Below are positions 16,768 through 30,992 of a stretch of DNA of 64,000 bases, piece after piece (within the stretch, counting starts at the first letter, position 1; every line of letters begins with the position of its first letter). The translations under genes were made by a program, and so were the position numbers. The notes beneath the pieces were generated by a model that made no database searches, had not been told where the DNA came from, and saw only the letters and a list, made by a program, of their open reading frames with translations. The DNA is taken from assembly GCF_000739995.1 (NCBI RefSeq), contig NZ_BBJX01000004.1, positions 420,387-484,386 of the forward strand. Direction: 5' to 3'. The DNA comes from Comamonas granuli NBRC 101663. Lineage in GTDB: Bacteria > Pseudomonadota > Gammaproteobacteria > Burkholderiales > Burkholderiaceae_C.

Positions 16768-16826
16768 TTGCTATATTTTCAGGAGCTTCTTGCGCTTTCT
16801 CCATAAGCCCTAGAGGCCTTTTTCTT
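16768..16826 (+). repeat. Dispersed repeat, copy R4
   Basis: Forward copy containing AGGAGCTTCTTGCGCTT, a 17-mer identical to the copy inside gluQRS (R6), then CATAAGCCCTAGAGGCC. It lies directly upstream of the short chromate transporter gene, ending 8 bp before its ATG. Confidence 0.85.
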
Positions 16827-16833
16827 TCAAAAA

Positions 16834-17430
16834 ATGTCCACCCCCACCCCCCTTCCCTGCCCCGATCCTGCGGACGGCCCGCCCCGCCCCCAGGGGCCGG
16901 CCGATCTGTTCTGGTCCTTCACCTGGTTGGCGCTGCAGGGCTTTGGCGGCGTGGTGGCCATCGTGCAGCGTGAGCTGGTCGAGAAAAAGCGCTGGATGAC
17001 GAATGCGGAGTTCCTGGAGGACTGGGCCGTGGCGCAGGTGATGCCGGGGCCCAACGTGGTCAACCTCTCGCTCATGATCGGCGACCGCTATTTCGGCCTG
17101 CGCGGCGCCCTGGCGGCGCTGGCGGGCATGCTGGCGCTGCCCATGCTGCTGGCGCTGGCGGCAACGCTGGCCTACACGCACTGGGCCGCGCACCCGGCCA
17201 TGGCAGGCGCCTTGCGCGGCATGGGCGCCGTGGCTGCGGGGCTGATCGGCGGCATGGCGCTCAAGCTGGCGGCGGCGCTGCGCACCCATGTGCTGGGGCC
17301 CTGGTGGTGCACCGTGCTGGCCCTGGCCACGCTGGCGGCCGTGGCCTGGTGGCGCGCGCCTCTGTACGCCGTGCTGCTGGTGCTGGGCGGCGCGGCCTGC
17401 GTATTCACCTGGCGCAGGCTGGCGCCATGA
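16834..17430 (+). CDS. Short-chain chromate transporter family subunit, N-type half
   Basis: A 198-residue membrane protein equal to one CHR domain, with LFWSFTWLALQGFGGVVAIVQRELVEKKRW (about residues 25-54) and AQVMPGPNVVNLSLMIGDRYFG (about 67-88), then four to five hydrophobic segments. In the short-chain CHR group, two such half-size proteins are encoded together and act as a heterodimer. The next gene overlaps by ATGA, as expected. The ATG is only 8 bp from the end of repeat R4 and has no good ribosome site. Confidence 0.88.
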   Translation: MSTPTPLPCPDPADGPPRPQGPADLFWSFTWLALQGFGGVVAIVQRELVEKKRWMTNAEFLEDWAVAQVMPGPNVVNLSLMIGDRYFGLRGALAALAGMLALPMLLALAATLAYTHWAAHPAMAGALRGMGAVAAGLIGGMALKLAAALRTHVLGPWWCTVLALATLAAVAWWRAPLYAVLLVLGGAACVFTWRRLAP

Positions 17431-18020
17431 CGCACGCCATCGCGCTGCAGCCGCTGGACTGGCTGCACCTGTTCCTGTACTACCTGTCGATCTCGCTGCT
17501 GGCCGTGGGCGGCGCCATTGCCACCGCGCCGGACATGCACCGCTACCTCGTGGACCAGCAGGGCTGGCTCACCGACCCGCAGTTCAACGCCAGCATTGCC
17601 ATCGCCCAGGCGGCCCCCGGGCCGAATGTGCTGTTCATCGCGCTGCTGGGCTGGCATGTGGGCACCAATGCGGGCGGCCCGGGCCCGGCGGGCTGGGCCT
17701 GGGGCCTGCTGGGCGCGCTGGTGTGCATGGTGGGCATCATGCTGCCCAGCACCACGCTGACCTGGCTGGCCACGCGCTGGGCGCACCGCAACCGCGAGCG
17801 CCGTGCGGTGCGCGCCTTCAAGCAGGGCATGGCGCCGGTGGTCATCGGCCTGCTGCTGGCGGCCACCTGGGTGCTGGGCCGCGCCCAGGGCAACCCCGCC
17901 ACCGACGCCCGCCTGTGGCTGCTCTCCGCCGCCGTGGCCGTGCTGGTGTGGCGCACGCGCCTGCACCTGCTGTGGCTGCTGGGCCTGGGCGCCGTGCTGG
18001 GCATGCTCGGCTGGGTGTGA
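17427..18020 (+). CDS. Short-chain chromate transporter family subunit, C-type half
   Basis: A 197-residue CHR half-protein, translationally coupled to the preceding one (ATGA overlap at 17427-17430). The family signature reads SISLLAVGGAIATAPDMHRYLV (about residues 20-41) and AIAQAAPGPNVLFIALLGWHVG (about 53-74), followed by hydrophobic segments ending in LLWLLGLGAVLGMLGWV. Compared with the long ChrA at 15065-16294, this pair is a separate system. The transported ion cannot be told from sequence; chromate is the family assignment. Confidence 0.88.
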   Translation: MTHAIALQPLDWLHLFLYYLSISLLAVGGAIATAPDMHRYLVDQQGWLTDPQFNASIAIAQAAPGPNVLFIALLGWHVGTNAGGPGPAGWAWGLLGALVCMVGIMLPSTTLTWLATRWAHRNRERRAVRAFKQGMAPVVIGLLLAATWVLGRAQGNPATDARLWLLSAAVAVLVWRTRLHLLWLLGLGAVLGMLGWV

Positions 18021-18028
18021 CGGCGCGC

Positions 18029-18042
18029 TTGATCTAGCGCAG
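18029..18042 (+). promoter_or_regulatory. FNR/Anr-like box upstream of the REC-GGDEF gene
   Basis: TTGATCTAGCGCAG matches the FNR-type pattern TTGAT-N4-xxCAA except for the last base. It lies 91 bp before the ATG at 18133 and about 40 bp upstream of a possible -10 (TATGCT at 18082-18087). A near-identical site stands upstream of the facing hybrid kinase (23524-23537). Confidence 0.45.
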
Positions 18043-18132
18043 AAAACCGCGCATTTGGCACCCAGGGCCGGGTGCGGGCCGTATGCTGCGCTCCACACGC
18101 CATCAGTCACCAATGGCGCGGGAGACAAGCCG

Positions 18133-19027
18133 ATGGATGGACAGGCAACGATTCTCGCGGTGGACGACTGTGCCGAAAACCTGCACATTCTCTCCGCCGC
18201 CCTGAAAGCGCAGTACAAGGTCAAGGTGGCCTTGAACGGCAAGCGGGCCCTGGAACTGGCCCTGGCCGCGCCGCAGCCCGACCTGATCCTGCTGGACGTG
18301 ATGATGCCGGACATGGACGGCTACGAGGTGTGCACCGCGCTCAAGCGCGACCCGCAGACCGCGGCCATCCCGGTGCTGTTCCTGTCCTCGCGCGACGAGG
18401 AGCAGGACGAGGCCATGGGCCTCTCGCTGGGGGCGATCGACTACATCGTCAAGCCCATCCGCCCCTCCATCGTGCAGGCGCGGGTGCGCAACCACATCGA
18501 GCTCAAGCGCACGCGCGACATGCTCGAGCGGCTGACCACGCAGGACCACCTCACCGGCATCAGCAACCGGCGGCGGCTGGACGACTATCTCGGCGTCGAA
18601 TGGAGCCGCGCCCAGCGCGAGCAGCAGCCCATTTCGCTGATCGCCATCGACATCGACCACTTCAAGGCCTACAACGACCACTACGGCCACCCCGGCGGGG
18701 ACCAGTGCCTGGCCGAGGTGGCCCGCACCCTGGCGGCCTGCGTGACACGGCCCTCGGACCTCGTTGCGCGCTGCGGCGGCGAGGAGTTCGCCTGCGTGCT
18801 GCCCGCCACCCCGAGCGCCGGTGCGACCACCCTGGCCGAGCAGATGCGCCAGGGCGTGCTCGAGCGCATGCTGGAGCACGCGCGCTCGGACACGCACCCC
18901 CTCGTCACCATCAGCCTGGGCGTGGCCACCGTGGTACCCCGGTGCGGCGAGGCGCCGCAGGCGCTGGTCGACCTGGCCGACGCCGCGCTCTACGAGGCCA
19001 AGAGCGGCGGGCGCAACCGCTTCATGC

Positions 19028-19041
<14 letters not shown>
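18133..19041 (+). CDS. Response regulator diguanylate cyclase (REC-GGDEF)
   Basis: A 302-residue two-domain regulator. The receiver domain (about 6-120) has the acidic pair DD (VDDCAEN), phospho-acceptor Asp in LILLDVMMPDMDGYE (about residue 57), and the switch Ser and Lys (FLSS, VKPI). The GGDEF domain follows from about 135, with active loop CGGEEF and an RxxD inhibitory site (RPSD) exactly five residues before it, so product inhibition is expected. GGAGA precedes the ATG. Its 3' end overlaps by 14 bp the 3' end of the hybrid histidine kinase on the other strand; the kinase is the most obvious candidate phosphodonor. Confidence 0.94.
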
Positions 19042-23380
<4,339 letters not shown>

Positions 23381-23454
23381 GGCACCTCCATTGGCGCCCT
23401 GCGGCTGCGCCACAAGGGGGGCGCGATGCAGCGTGCGGCGTCATGCTGCGCACG

Positions 23455-23484
23455 AGTATTGGCAGCCGCCGCCGGGGGCGTCAA
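23455..23484 (-). promoter_or_regulatory. Promoter of the hybrid histidine kinase
   Basis: On the minus strand, TTGACG (23484-23479) and AATACT (23460-23455) are separated by 18 bp, giving a start near 23448 and a leader of about 68 bases. Confidence 0.55.
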
Positions 23485-23523
23485 CCGGCAAAAGGCCCGC
23501 AGCCGGGGCGATGCAGCGCCTGT

Positions 23524-23537
23524 TTGAGCTAGCGCAA
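23524..23537. promoter_or_regulatory. FNR/Anr-like box upstream of the hybrid kinase
   Basis: TTGAGCTAGCGCAA (reverse TTGCGCTAGCTCAA) fits TTG-N8-CAA of FNR-type sites, 39 bp upstream of the -35 box of the kinase promoter. It differs from the site at 18029-18042 in two bases only. Confidence 0.5.
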
Positions 23538-23548
23538 GGGCCCGGTGC

Positions 23549-24796
23549 TCAGGACGCGCGGCGCAGCCCGGCCACCTGCTGGCCCAGGGCGTGCAGGTGG
23601 CGCTTGAGCGCCTCGATGCCCAGCGTGCCGTGCGCCTGCACCATCACGCCGTTGGGCAGCAGCAGGGCGAGCTCGGCGCTGCTGCCGTCCTTGCGGTAGG
23701 TCTCCTTGACGGCGACATCGCCTTGCCGGTAGATGCGCTCGACCTCGTCGGCGTTTTCGCTTTCCGCCGTGGATTGCGCCCAGGCGGCCATGGTCAGGCG
23801 CAGGGCGGGGGCGGCACCGATGTCCTGGATCTGGATCTCCACTTCCTTGCCGTCCTGCTCATACTGCGCGCTGGCGTGGGTGAACTGCATGCCCATGGCA
23901 CTGTCGGAACGCGCCTCCACGCTGGTGCGCGGCAAGCCCGCAAAGCGCTCGGGAATGGCGCCGCGCAATTGCTGCGGTGTCAGGGCAGCGCCGCCCTGGC
24001 CGCCCAGCGCCGTGCCCAGGGCCTCGGTGGCCGCCTGCAGGGCCGCCTGGCTGTCATCCTGGGCCTGGGCCTGCTCCATCTTGCGCGTGGCCTGCTCCAG
24101 ACGGCTGGTGTCGATCTGGATGTCGGTGCCCGGCAGCTTGACGCTCACCGCGTCCGCGCCGCCCAGGCCGGCGACGCCGCCGCCCAGGCCGCGCGCACCC
24201 GGCGTGACCAGCGAAGTGGCCAGGCCCACCAGCAGGCCCGCCAGAATGCCGCAGACCACCAGGGCCGCCGTGTAGCCCACGGCCTTCTCCTGCGGGGCCT
24301 TCATCAGCACGGGAATGCCGGTGTAAATCAGATACACCGAGTACAGGGCGGCGACCAGGCCCAGCATGGCCAGCGAGGGCAGCAGGCTGAACACCCCGCC
24401 CAGCATGCCCGCCGTGCTGGCGTAGGCCACGAGCTTGAAGGCGCTGCCCATGTCCGCATGGCCGGCAAAGCGCGGGGCCAGCATGTTGGCGATCAGGGCC
24501 AGCACGTACACCATGGCCAGCGACAGCACATAGCCCACCACCATGCTGACCAGGCCTTGCACCACCGGCACGCGCACGGAAATGCCAAAGGCCCCGACAC
24601 CGATCAGGCTGTAGCCGATGAAGCCGGCCACGGCCGGAATGGCGGCGAGGAACACCAGGTAGTCCCTGTAGATGGACGCCGGACTGCCGTCTTCCGCGTC
24701 GATCTGCATCCAGGTCTCGCGCGGGCGCAGCAGTATGTCGGTCAAGCGCTGCACGAGGGCCTTGCGCTGGCGTGCATCAAGCGATGGGGTTTGCAT
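23549..24796 (-). CDS. Yip1-family integral membrane protein
   Basis: A 415-residue inner-membrane protein. The first half contains about five hydrophobic segments between residues 45 and 210 (YLVFLAAIPAVAGFIGYSLIG, VVGYVLSLAMVYVLALIANML, GMLGGVFSLLPSLAMLGLVAALYSVYLIY, ALVVCGILAGLLVGLATSLV), the pattern of the bacterial Yip1 domain, with the typical opening LTDILLRPRETWMQI. The second half (about 220-415) is soluble, with a Gln/Ala-rich stretch and a beta-rich end. Role unknown. AGGAG is 9 bases before the ATG. It lies behind the kinase on the same strand. Confidence 0.85.
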   Translation of the reverse strand: MQTPSLDARQRKALVQRLTDILLRPRETWMQIDAEDGSPASIYRDYLVFLAAIPAVAGFIGYSLIGVGAFGISVRVPVVQGLVSMVVGYVLSLAMVYVLALIANMLAPRFAGHADMGSAFKLVAYASTAGMLGGVFSLLPSLAMLGLVAALYSVYLIYTGIPVLMKAPQEKAVGYTAALVVCGILAGLLVGLATSLVTPGARGLGGGVAGLGGADAVSVKLPGTDIQIDTSRLEQATRKMEQAQAQDDSQAALQAATEALGTALGGQGGAALTPQQLRGAIPERFAGLPRTSVEARSDSAMGMQFTHASAQYEQDGKEVEIQIQDIGAAPALRLTMAAWAQSTAESENADEVERIYRQGDVAVKETYRKDGSSAELALLLPNGVMVQAHGTLGIEALKRHLHALGQQVAGLRRAS

Positions 24797-24983
24797 GAAC
24801 CATGACTCCTTTTTTCGTAGGGGGTTGGGGGGCGCTCAATGCGCAGGCGCCGAGTGGAGCACGGATGGTGCCCCACAGCACCCGCGTGCCGCAGGCCTGG
24901 CGCGGCGTTCTGCCGCAAAAGTCACGCTTTCGCGCGTTGATTGTGCCGCCGCGGGGCCGTCCCCGCCGCTTTGCCGGCCCCGT

Positions 24984-25733
<750 letters not shown>

Positions 25734-25751
25734 GCCAGGGCGCGCCCCGCG

Positions 25752-26495
25752 TCACTGGCGCTGGCGCAGCGCCTCGTACAGGCACACGCCGCTGGCGACG
25801 GAGACGTTCAGGCTCTCGACCGCGCCCTGCATGGGGATGCCCACGAGCTCATCGCAGGTCTTGCGCGTGAGCTGGCGCATGCCCGGCCCTTCGGCGCCCA
25901 GCACCAGGGCCACGGGGCCCTTGAGGTCGGCCTGGTAGAGGGTGCGCGGGGCGTCGTCGCTGGTGCCTATGACCCAGATGTTGCGCTCCTTGAGTTCGCC
26001 CAGGGTGCGCGCCAGGTTGGTGACCATGAAGTAGGGCACGGTCTCGGCGGCGCCGCTGGCGACCTTGGCCACGGTGGCGTTGATGCCGCAGGCATGGTCC
26101 TTGGGGGCGATCACGGCGTGCGCGCCCGCGCCGTCGGCCACGCGCAGGCAGGCGCCCAGGTTGTGCGGGTCGGTCACGCCGTCGAGCACGAGCAGCAGCG
26201 GCGCCTGGCCCTCGGCCTCCAGCCGGTCGAGCAGGTCGTCCAGCGAGGCCGCCTGCTCCACGGGGTGCACGCGCGCGGCCACGCCCTGGTGGCCATGGCT
26301 GCCCGAGAGCTTGGCGATGCGCAGGCCGTCGGCCTCGATGAGGCGCACGCCCGCTTCTTTGGCGCGCTCCAGGAACTGGCGCATGCGCTGGTCGCGGCGC
26401 GTGGGCTCGTAGTAGATCTCGATGATGGATTGCGGCGCGGTCTTGAGGCGCACCCCCACGGCGTGAAAGCCGAACAGGACTTTGGGACTGGACAT
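25752..26495 (-). CDS. rlmB: 23S rRNA (guanosine-2251-2'-O)-methyltransferase
   Basis: SPOUT-class RNA methyltransferase modifying G2251 in the P-loop of 23S rRNA. The 247-residue length is standard. The N-terminal substrate-binding domain (VLFGFHAVGVRLK) is followed by the knotted catalytic domain with DGVTDPHNLGACLR, LGAEGPGMRQL and SLNVSVASGVCLYE, which form the SAM-binding knot. The start at 26495 (SSPKVLFGFHAV) fits homologues; an upstream alternative at 26519 adds 8 residues. First gene of an rlmB-sirtuin pair. Confidence 0.95.
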   Translation of the reverse strand: MSSPKVLFGFHAVGVRLKTAPQSIIEIYYEPTRRDQRMRQFLERAKEAGVRLIEADGLRIAKLSGSHGHQGVAARVHPVEQAASLDDLLDRLEAEGQAPLLLVLDGVTDPHNLGACLRVADGAGAHAVIAPKDHACGINATVAKVASGAAETVPYFMVTNLARTLGELKERNIWVIGTSDDAPRTLYQADLKGPVALVLGAEGPGMRQLTRKTCDELVGIPMQGAVESLNVSVASGVCLYEALRQRQ

Positions 26496-26525
26496 CGCGT
26501 GATTATCCGTTGCGCCCATTTGCTC

Positions 26526-26574
26526 TGTTTTTCATAGCTACTAGCGCTTGCATTCATTGGCCTAGAGGCCAAAA

Positions 26575-26577
<3 letters not shown>
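26526..26577 (+). repeat. Dispersed repeat, copy R5
   Basis: Forward copy with TCATAGCTACTAGCGCTTG and CCTAGAGGCCAAAATCA. The last bases contain the stop codon of the ABC ATPase gene on the minus strand, the same arrangement as copy R1 and the acyltransferase gene. Confidence 0.8.
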
Positions 26578-27264
<687 letters not shown>

Positions 27265-27282
27265 GAAAGGTGCAGGTGCGTG

Positions 27283-27936
27283 ATGACAGAGGGCGTTCGG
27301 CGTGACTTTATCCTGCGGCTGGCCGGCGGGCTGCTGGCGGGCTTTTGCGGGCCTGCGCCCTGGGCCGCCGGGCGCAGGAAGGAGCAGCGCATCCTGGTGC
27401 TGGGCGACTCGCTGAGCGCCGAGTACGGCCTGGCGCGCGGCACGGGCTGGGTGGCCCTGCTGGAGGCGCGCCTGCAGCGCGAGAAGATCGCAGCCACCGT
27501 GGTCAACGCCAGCGTGAGCGGCGACACCACGGCCGGCGGGCGCTCGCGCCTGCCCGCCCTGCTCGCCCAGCACCGGCCCACGGTGGTCGTGATCGAGCTG
27601 GGCGGCAACGACGCACTGCGCGGCCTGCCGCTGAAGAACACCGAGGACAACCTCACCGCCATGGCGGCAGCGGCGCGCAAGGCGGGCGCGCAGGTGCTGC
27701 TGGTGGGCATGCAGGTGCCGCCCAACTACGGCACGGACTACGCCCGGCGCTTTGCCGCCACGTTTGCCTCCGTCGCCCAGGCGCAGCACAGCGCGCTGGT
27801 GCCCTTTCTGCTCGAAGGCGTGGCCAATGCGCCCGACGCGGCGGCGCTGTTCCAGAGCGACCGCATCCACCCCAACAGCCAGGCGCATCCGCGCATGCTG
27901 GAGAACGTCTGGGCCGTGCTCAAGGGGCTGCTGTAG
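27283..27936 (+). CDS. Arylesterase / acyl-CoA thioesterase I family (TesA-like), exported
   Basis: A 217-residue GDSL/SGNH hydrolase acting on esters or acyl thioesters in the periplasm. Block I GDSLSAEYG has the nucleophile S43, block III GGND is at 107-110, and block V has D193 and H196 (SDRIHPN). The N-terminus VRRDFILRLAGGLLAG has two arginines followed by xFI/L, close to a Tat motif, and a short hydrophobic stretch, then PWAAG as possible cleavage region; Sec export is the alternative. The 3' end overlaps the DUF2189 gene on the other strand by 17 bp. Confidence 0.9.
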   Translation: MTEGVRRDFILRLAGGLLAGFCGPAPWAAGRRKEQRILVLGDSLSAEYGLARGTGWVALLEARLQREKIAATVVNASVSGDTTAGGRSRLPALLAQHRPTVVVIELGGNDALRGLPLKNTEDNLTAMAAAARKAGAQVLLVGMQVPPNYGTDYARRFAATFASVAQAQHSALVPFLLEGVANAPDAAALFQSDRIHPNSQAHPRMLENVWAVLKGLL

Positions 27937-28714
27937 CGGACGGCCCGCCCTGCACGGCCGAGCGGTAGGCGTGCCAGCTCGCATGGCCCAGCAGCGGCCC
28001 CACGAGCACCAGGCCCGCGCCCCAGGCCCACAGCGAGGCCAGCACCAGCAGCGCGATCAAGGCGCCCCACAGCAGCATCACGCCCGTGTTGTCCAGCACC
28101 ACGCGCATGCTGGTGATGGCGGCGGTGAGGGCGTCGGTGTCGCGGTCCAGGATCATGGGGATGGAGACCACCGTGGTGGAGAACACCAGCGCCGCAAACA
28201 CGCCGCCCACCAGCAGGTAGACGGCGACGAACTCCCAGTTCTGCGGGCTCAGCAGCGCGTCCAGCACCCCCGTGGTCGAGGGCAGGCCGGTGTTGAAGAA
28301 CACCGCGAACACCACCAGCGACGCCCGCCCCCAGAGCAGCTCCAGCAGCACCAGCACCAGCACCAGCAGCCCCATGCTGCCCAGGTGGCGGTCCCAGCAG
28401 GTGATGGACTGGCCCAGCTCCGGCGCCAGCCCGGCCTCGCGGCGGCGGCTGGTGTCGTACAGGCCCATGGCCAGGAAAGGCCCGAGCAGCAGGCAGCCGC
28501 TGGCCAGCGACATCACGTACTCCGGCCGCGTGCGGAACACCCAGCCCAGCACCCAGGCCATGGCCCAGAACCACAGGCCGTAGAACAGCGCTATGCCGGG
28601 GGCCGCGCGCAGGTCGCCCCAGCCGCGCGCCAGCCAACGCCAGGGATCGGCCCAGCGCAAGGGCTGCAAAACAATCGAAAAAGGCGTGCTCTCGGTCGGT
28701 GACGTGGTGTTCAT
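27920..28714 (-). CDS. DUF2189 (BPSS1780-type) integral membrane protein
   Basis: A 264-residue protein with six or so hydrophobic segments: FYGLWFWAMAWVLGWVF (about residues 44-60), YVMSLASGCLLLGPFLAMGLY, MGLLVLVLVLLELLWG, FVAVYLLVGGVFAALVFSTTVVSI, and LLWGALIALLVLASLWAWGAGLVLVGPLLGHASWHAYR. The segment GCLLLGPFLAMGLYDTSRRREAG and the closing GPLLGHASWHAYR are the marks of DUF2189. Function unknown. Convergent with and overlapping the TesA-like gene. Confidence 0.88.
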   Translation of the reverse strand: MNTTSPTESTPFSIVLQPLRWADPWRWLARGWGDLRAAPGIALFYGLWFWAMAWVLGWVFRTRPEYVMSLASGCLLLGPFLAMGLYDTSRRREAGLAPELGQSITCWDRHLGSMGLLVLVLVLLELLWGRASLVVFAVFFNTGLPSTTGVLDALLSPQNWEFVAVYLLVGGVFAALVFSTTVVSIPMILDRDTDALTAAITSMRVVLDNTGVMLLWGALIALLVLASLWAWGAGLVLVGPLLGHASWHAYRSAVQGGPSATAAP

Positions 28715-28863
28715 GGCGCAGCACAGAGTGGATCGAAGGGCTGAACCACTGTATGCGCCGCCCCGGGTTCTTGATGGCTGTCAAATGCAAACCCGAGTGT
28801 TTCGCTCTGTCATGGAGCGCCGCGGGCAGCGCCCGCGCCGCCCCTGCTGCGCCGCCGCATGCC

Positions 28864-30099
28864 TCAGGCGCCGCCGAAAGCCTGGTGCAGGGCCTGCTGC
28901 AGGTCGGCGCGCAAATCGTCCACGCCCTCCAGGCCGATGGAAAAGCGCACCACATGGCCTGGGCGCAGGTGGGCAGGCACCTGGCGGCGCATGCTGGCGA
29001 TCTCGTAGGGCACGACCAGGCTCATGGGCCCGCCCCAGCTGTAGCCGATGCGAAACAGCCGCAGGCTGTCGCAGAAGCGGTCCACCTGCGCCTGGGAGCA
29101 GGCCGCGTCGAACACCACGCTGAACAGGCCGGCCGCCGCGCCCTCGCCGTCCCGGGCCGCGCCGCACAGCGCCTGCCAGTGCGCGTGGCCGGGCGCGCCT
29201 TCCAGGGCCGGGTGCAGCACCTGCACCACCGGGGCCTGCTGCTGCATCCAGTGCGCCAGGGTGCGCGCGGCGCGGTCGTGCGCGGCGTAGCGCAGGGCCA
29301 TGCTGGGCAGCGCGCGCAGCACGGCCTCGGCGTCGTTGGCGCCCACGCCCAGGCCCAGGTGCATGTGCGCGTTCTGGATGCGCAGGTGCAGCGCCGCGTC
29401 GCGCGTGACGATGCTGCCCATGAGCACGTCGCCGCCGCCGCTGGGGTACTTGGTGAGCGCATGGGCCGAGACGTCCACGCCCAGGCTGCCGTCGCCCAGC
29501 AGGTCGAAGGGCGCGAAGGCCAGGCCGGCGCCCCAGGTGTTGTCCAGCGCTGCGGTCACGCCGCGCGCGCGGCAGATGCGCACCAGCTCCGGCAGGTCGG
29601 GGAACTCCAGCGTCACCGAGCCCGGTGCCTCCAGCCACACCAGGCGCGTGGCGGGCGTGATGGCCGCGGCGAGGCTGGCCGGGTCCATGGCGTCATAGAA
29701 CGCATGGCGCACGCCGTACTGCGCCAGCAGCCCCGCGGCCATGGCCTTGTTGGGCCCGTAGGCGTTGTCGGGGATCAGCACCTCGCCGCCCTGGCGCAGC
29801 AGGGCCAGGGCCACCGTGGCCAGCGCGGCCAGCCCGCTGGGCACGAGCACGCAGTGCCGGCCGCCTTCGAGGGCGCACAGGCGCTCTTCGAGGGTGAACG
29901 TGGTGGGCGTGCCGTGCAGGCCATAGGTGTAGCCGCTCTTGTCCTTCCATTCGCGCCGGCGCATGGCGGCCACGTCCGGGAAGATGACCGTGGAGGCCTT
30001 GTGGATGCCCGGCATGGGGGCCTCGAAGCCTGCCGGGGGCTGGTAGCCGTGGTGGATCAGGCGCGTGGCCATGTTCGGGGTCGGGGTGGTGTCTTGCAT
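28864..30099 (-). CDS. metC: Trans-sulfuration PLP enzyme, cystathionine beta-lyase-like
   Basis: A 411-residue fold-type I PLP enzyme of the Cys/Met metabolism family, probably releasing homocysteine from cystathionine. The N-terminal block TRLIHHGYQPP and HKASTVIFPDVA, the PLP ring block SGLAALATVALALL, TLEFPDLPELV with the Asp of DNTWGAGLAF (D186), and the Schiff-base lysine K217 (SAHALTKYPSGGGD) are all present, as is the late Arg of GHVVRFSIGLE. ATG at 30099 is the family-like start. Monocistronic by context, divergent from the GGDEF gene at 30218. Confidence 0.88.
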   Translation of the reverse strand: MQDTTPTPNMATRLIHHGYQPPAGFEAPMPGIHKASTVIFPDVAAMRRREWKDKSGYTYGLHGTPTTFTLEERLCALEGGRHCVLVPSGLAALATVALALLRQGGEVLIPDNAYGPNKAMAAGLLAQYGVRHAFYDAMDPASLAAAITPATRLVWLEAPGSVTLEFPDLPELVRICRARGVTAALDNTWGAGLAFAPFDLLGDGSLGVDVSAHALTKYPSGGGDVLMGSIVTRDAALHLRIQNAHMHLGLGVGANDAEAVLRALPSMALRYAAHDRAARTLAHWMQQQAPVVQVLHPALEGAPGHAHWQALCGAARDGEGAAAGLFSVVFDAACSQAQVDRFCDSLRLFRIGYSWGGPMSLVVPYEIASMRRQVPAHLRPGHVVRFSIGLEGVDDLRADLQQALHQAFGGA

Positions 30100-30217
30100 G
30101 GCGGAATCGTAACGGCAACGGCGATGGGCAGACATGCGCCAGCGCCGCCGCCTTCATCGCCGCACGGGCTTGGCTTGGCTGCAGGTACACTTTGCAGCGA
30201 TCACCTGCGAACCTTTC

Positions 30218-30982
30218 GTGGCATCCACCGCACCCCCCCCTCTCGTCGACCTGCGCGATCTGCGCCTGGAAACCGCCTGCGCCCTGGCCGGGCAGGCGGG
30301 CAGCGCCATTCCGCCGCCCGGCATGGCGCCCGCGCCCTTCCTGCAAGGACTGATCGACCGCCTGTGCGACCTCTCGCTCAAGGACCCGCTGACCGGCCTG
30401 GCCAACCGGCGCCACTTCCAGGCCGTGCTGGACGCCGAGATCGACCGCGTGGCGCGCTCGGGCGAGGCGGCGCTGCTGCTCATGCTGGACATCGACCGTT
30501 TCAAGCAGGTCAACGACACCCATGGCCATGTGGCCGGCGACCGGGTGCTGCAGTCCGTGGCGCGCACCCTGGCGCAGTGCGTGCGCCCCATGGACACGCT
30601 GGCACGCTATGGCGGCGAGGAGTTCGCCATCATCATGCCCGCCTGCCAGGCCGCGTTCGGCAAAGCCGTGGCCGAGCGCATCCGCCGTGCCGTGGCCGAA
30701 GCGCCCGTGCAGATCGCCCCGGGCACCTGGCTGGAGGTGTCCATCAGCATCGGCGGCGCCTATGCCATGCAGTGGATCCGCTCCTCACCCGTCCTCTGGA
30801 CAGACCGTGCCGACCACCAGCTCTACCTGGCCAAGGCCGCAGGCCGCAACCGCGTGTGCATCGAACCGCAGCCCGACAGCACCGTCAGTGCCGAGGAAAA
30901 GGGCATGCTGTTCGAGCCGCTCTATACCCCCTCGGACTGGGGCGCCCTGGGCGCCATGAACCACTCCGGCAACGCCCCCTGA
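30218..30982 (+). CDS. Diguanylate cyclase (GGDEF), single domain
   Basis: A 254-residue protein with a short N-terminal region without recognisable sensor and a GGDEF domain from about residue 55 (LSLKDPLTGLANRRHFQAVL). The active loop is YGGEEF, and RPMD sits exactly five residues before it as an RxxD inhibitory site. After the GGDEF domain is a 30-residue tail (PDSTVSAEEKGMLFEPLY...) of unknown use. The start is uncertain: GTG at 30218 gives a natural-looking N-terminus but no Shine-Dalgarno is visible. It is followed after 10 bp by a MinD/FlhG-like ATPase gene, so the two are almost certainly one operon. Confidence 0.88.
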   Translation: MASTAPPPLVDLRDLRLETACALAGQAGSAIPPPGMAPAPFLQGLIDRLCDLSLKDPLTGLANRRHFQAVLDAEIDRVARSGEAALLLMLDIDRFKQVNDTHGHVAGDRVLQSVARTLAQCVRPMDTLARYGGEEFAIIMPACQAAFGKAVAERIRRAVAEAPVQIAPGTWLEVSISIGGAYAMQWIRSSPVLWTDRADHQLYLAKAAGRNRVCIEPQPDSTVSAEEKGMLFEPLYTPSDWGALGAMNHSGNAP

Positions 30983-30992
30983 AGGCAGCAAG

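Noticed and set aside
23381..23413. Alternative GTG start for the hybrid kinase 11 codons upstream
   Set aside because: No ribosome site, whereas ATG 23380 has GGAGG.
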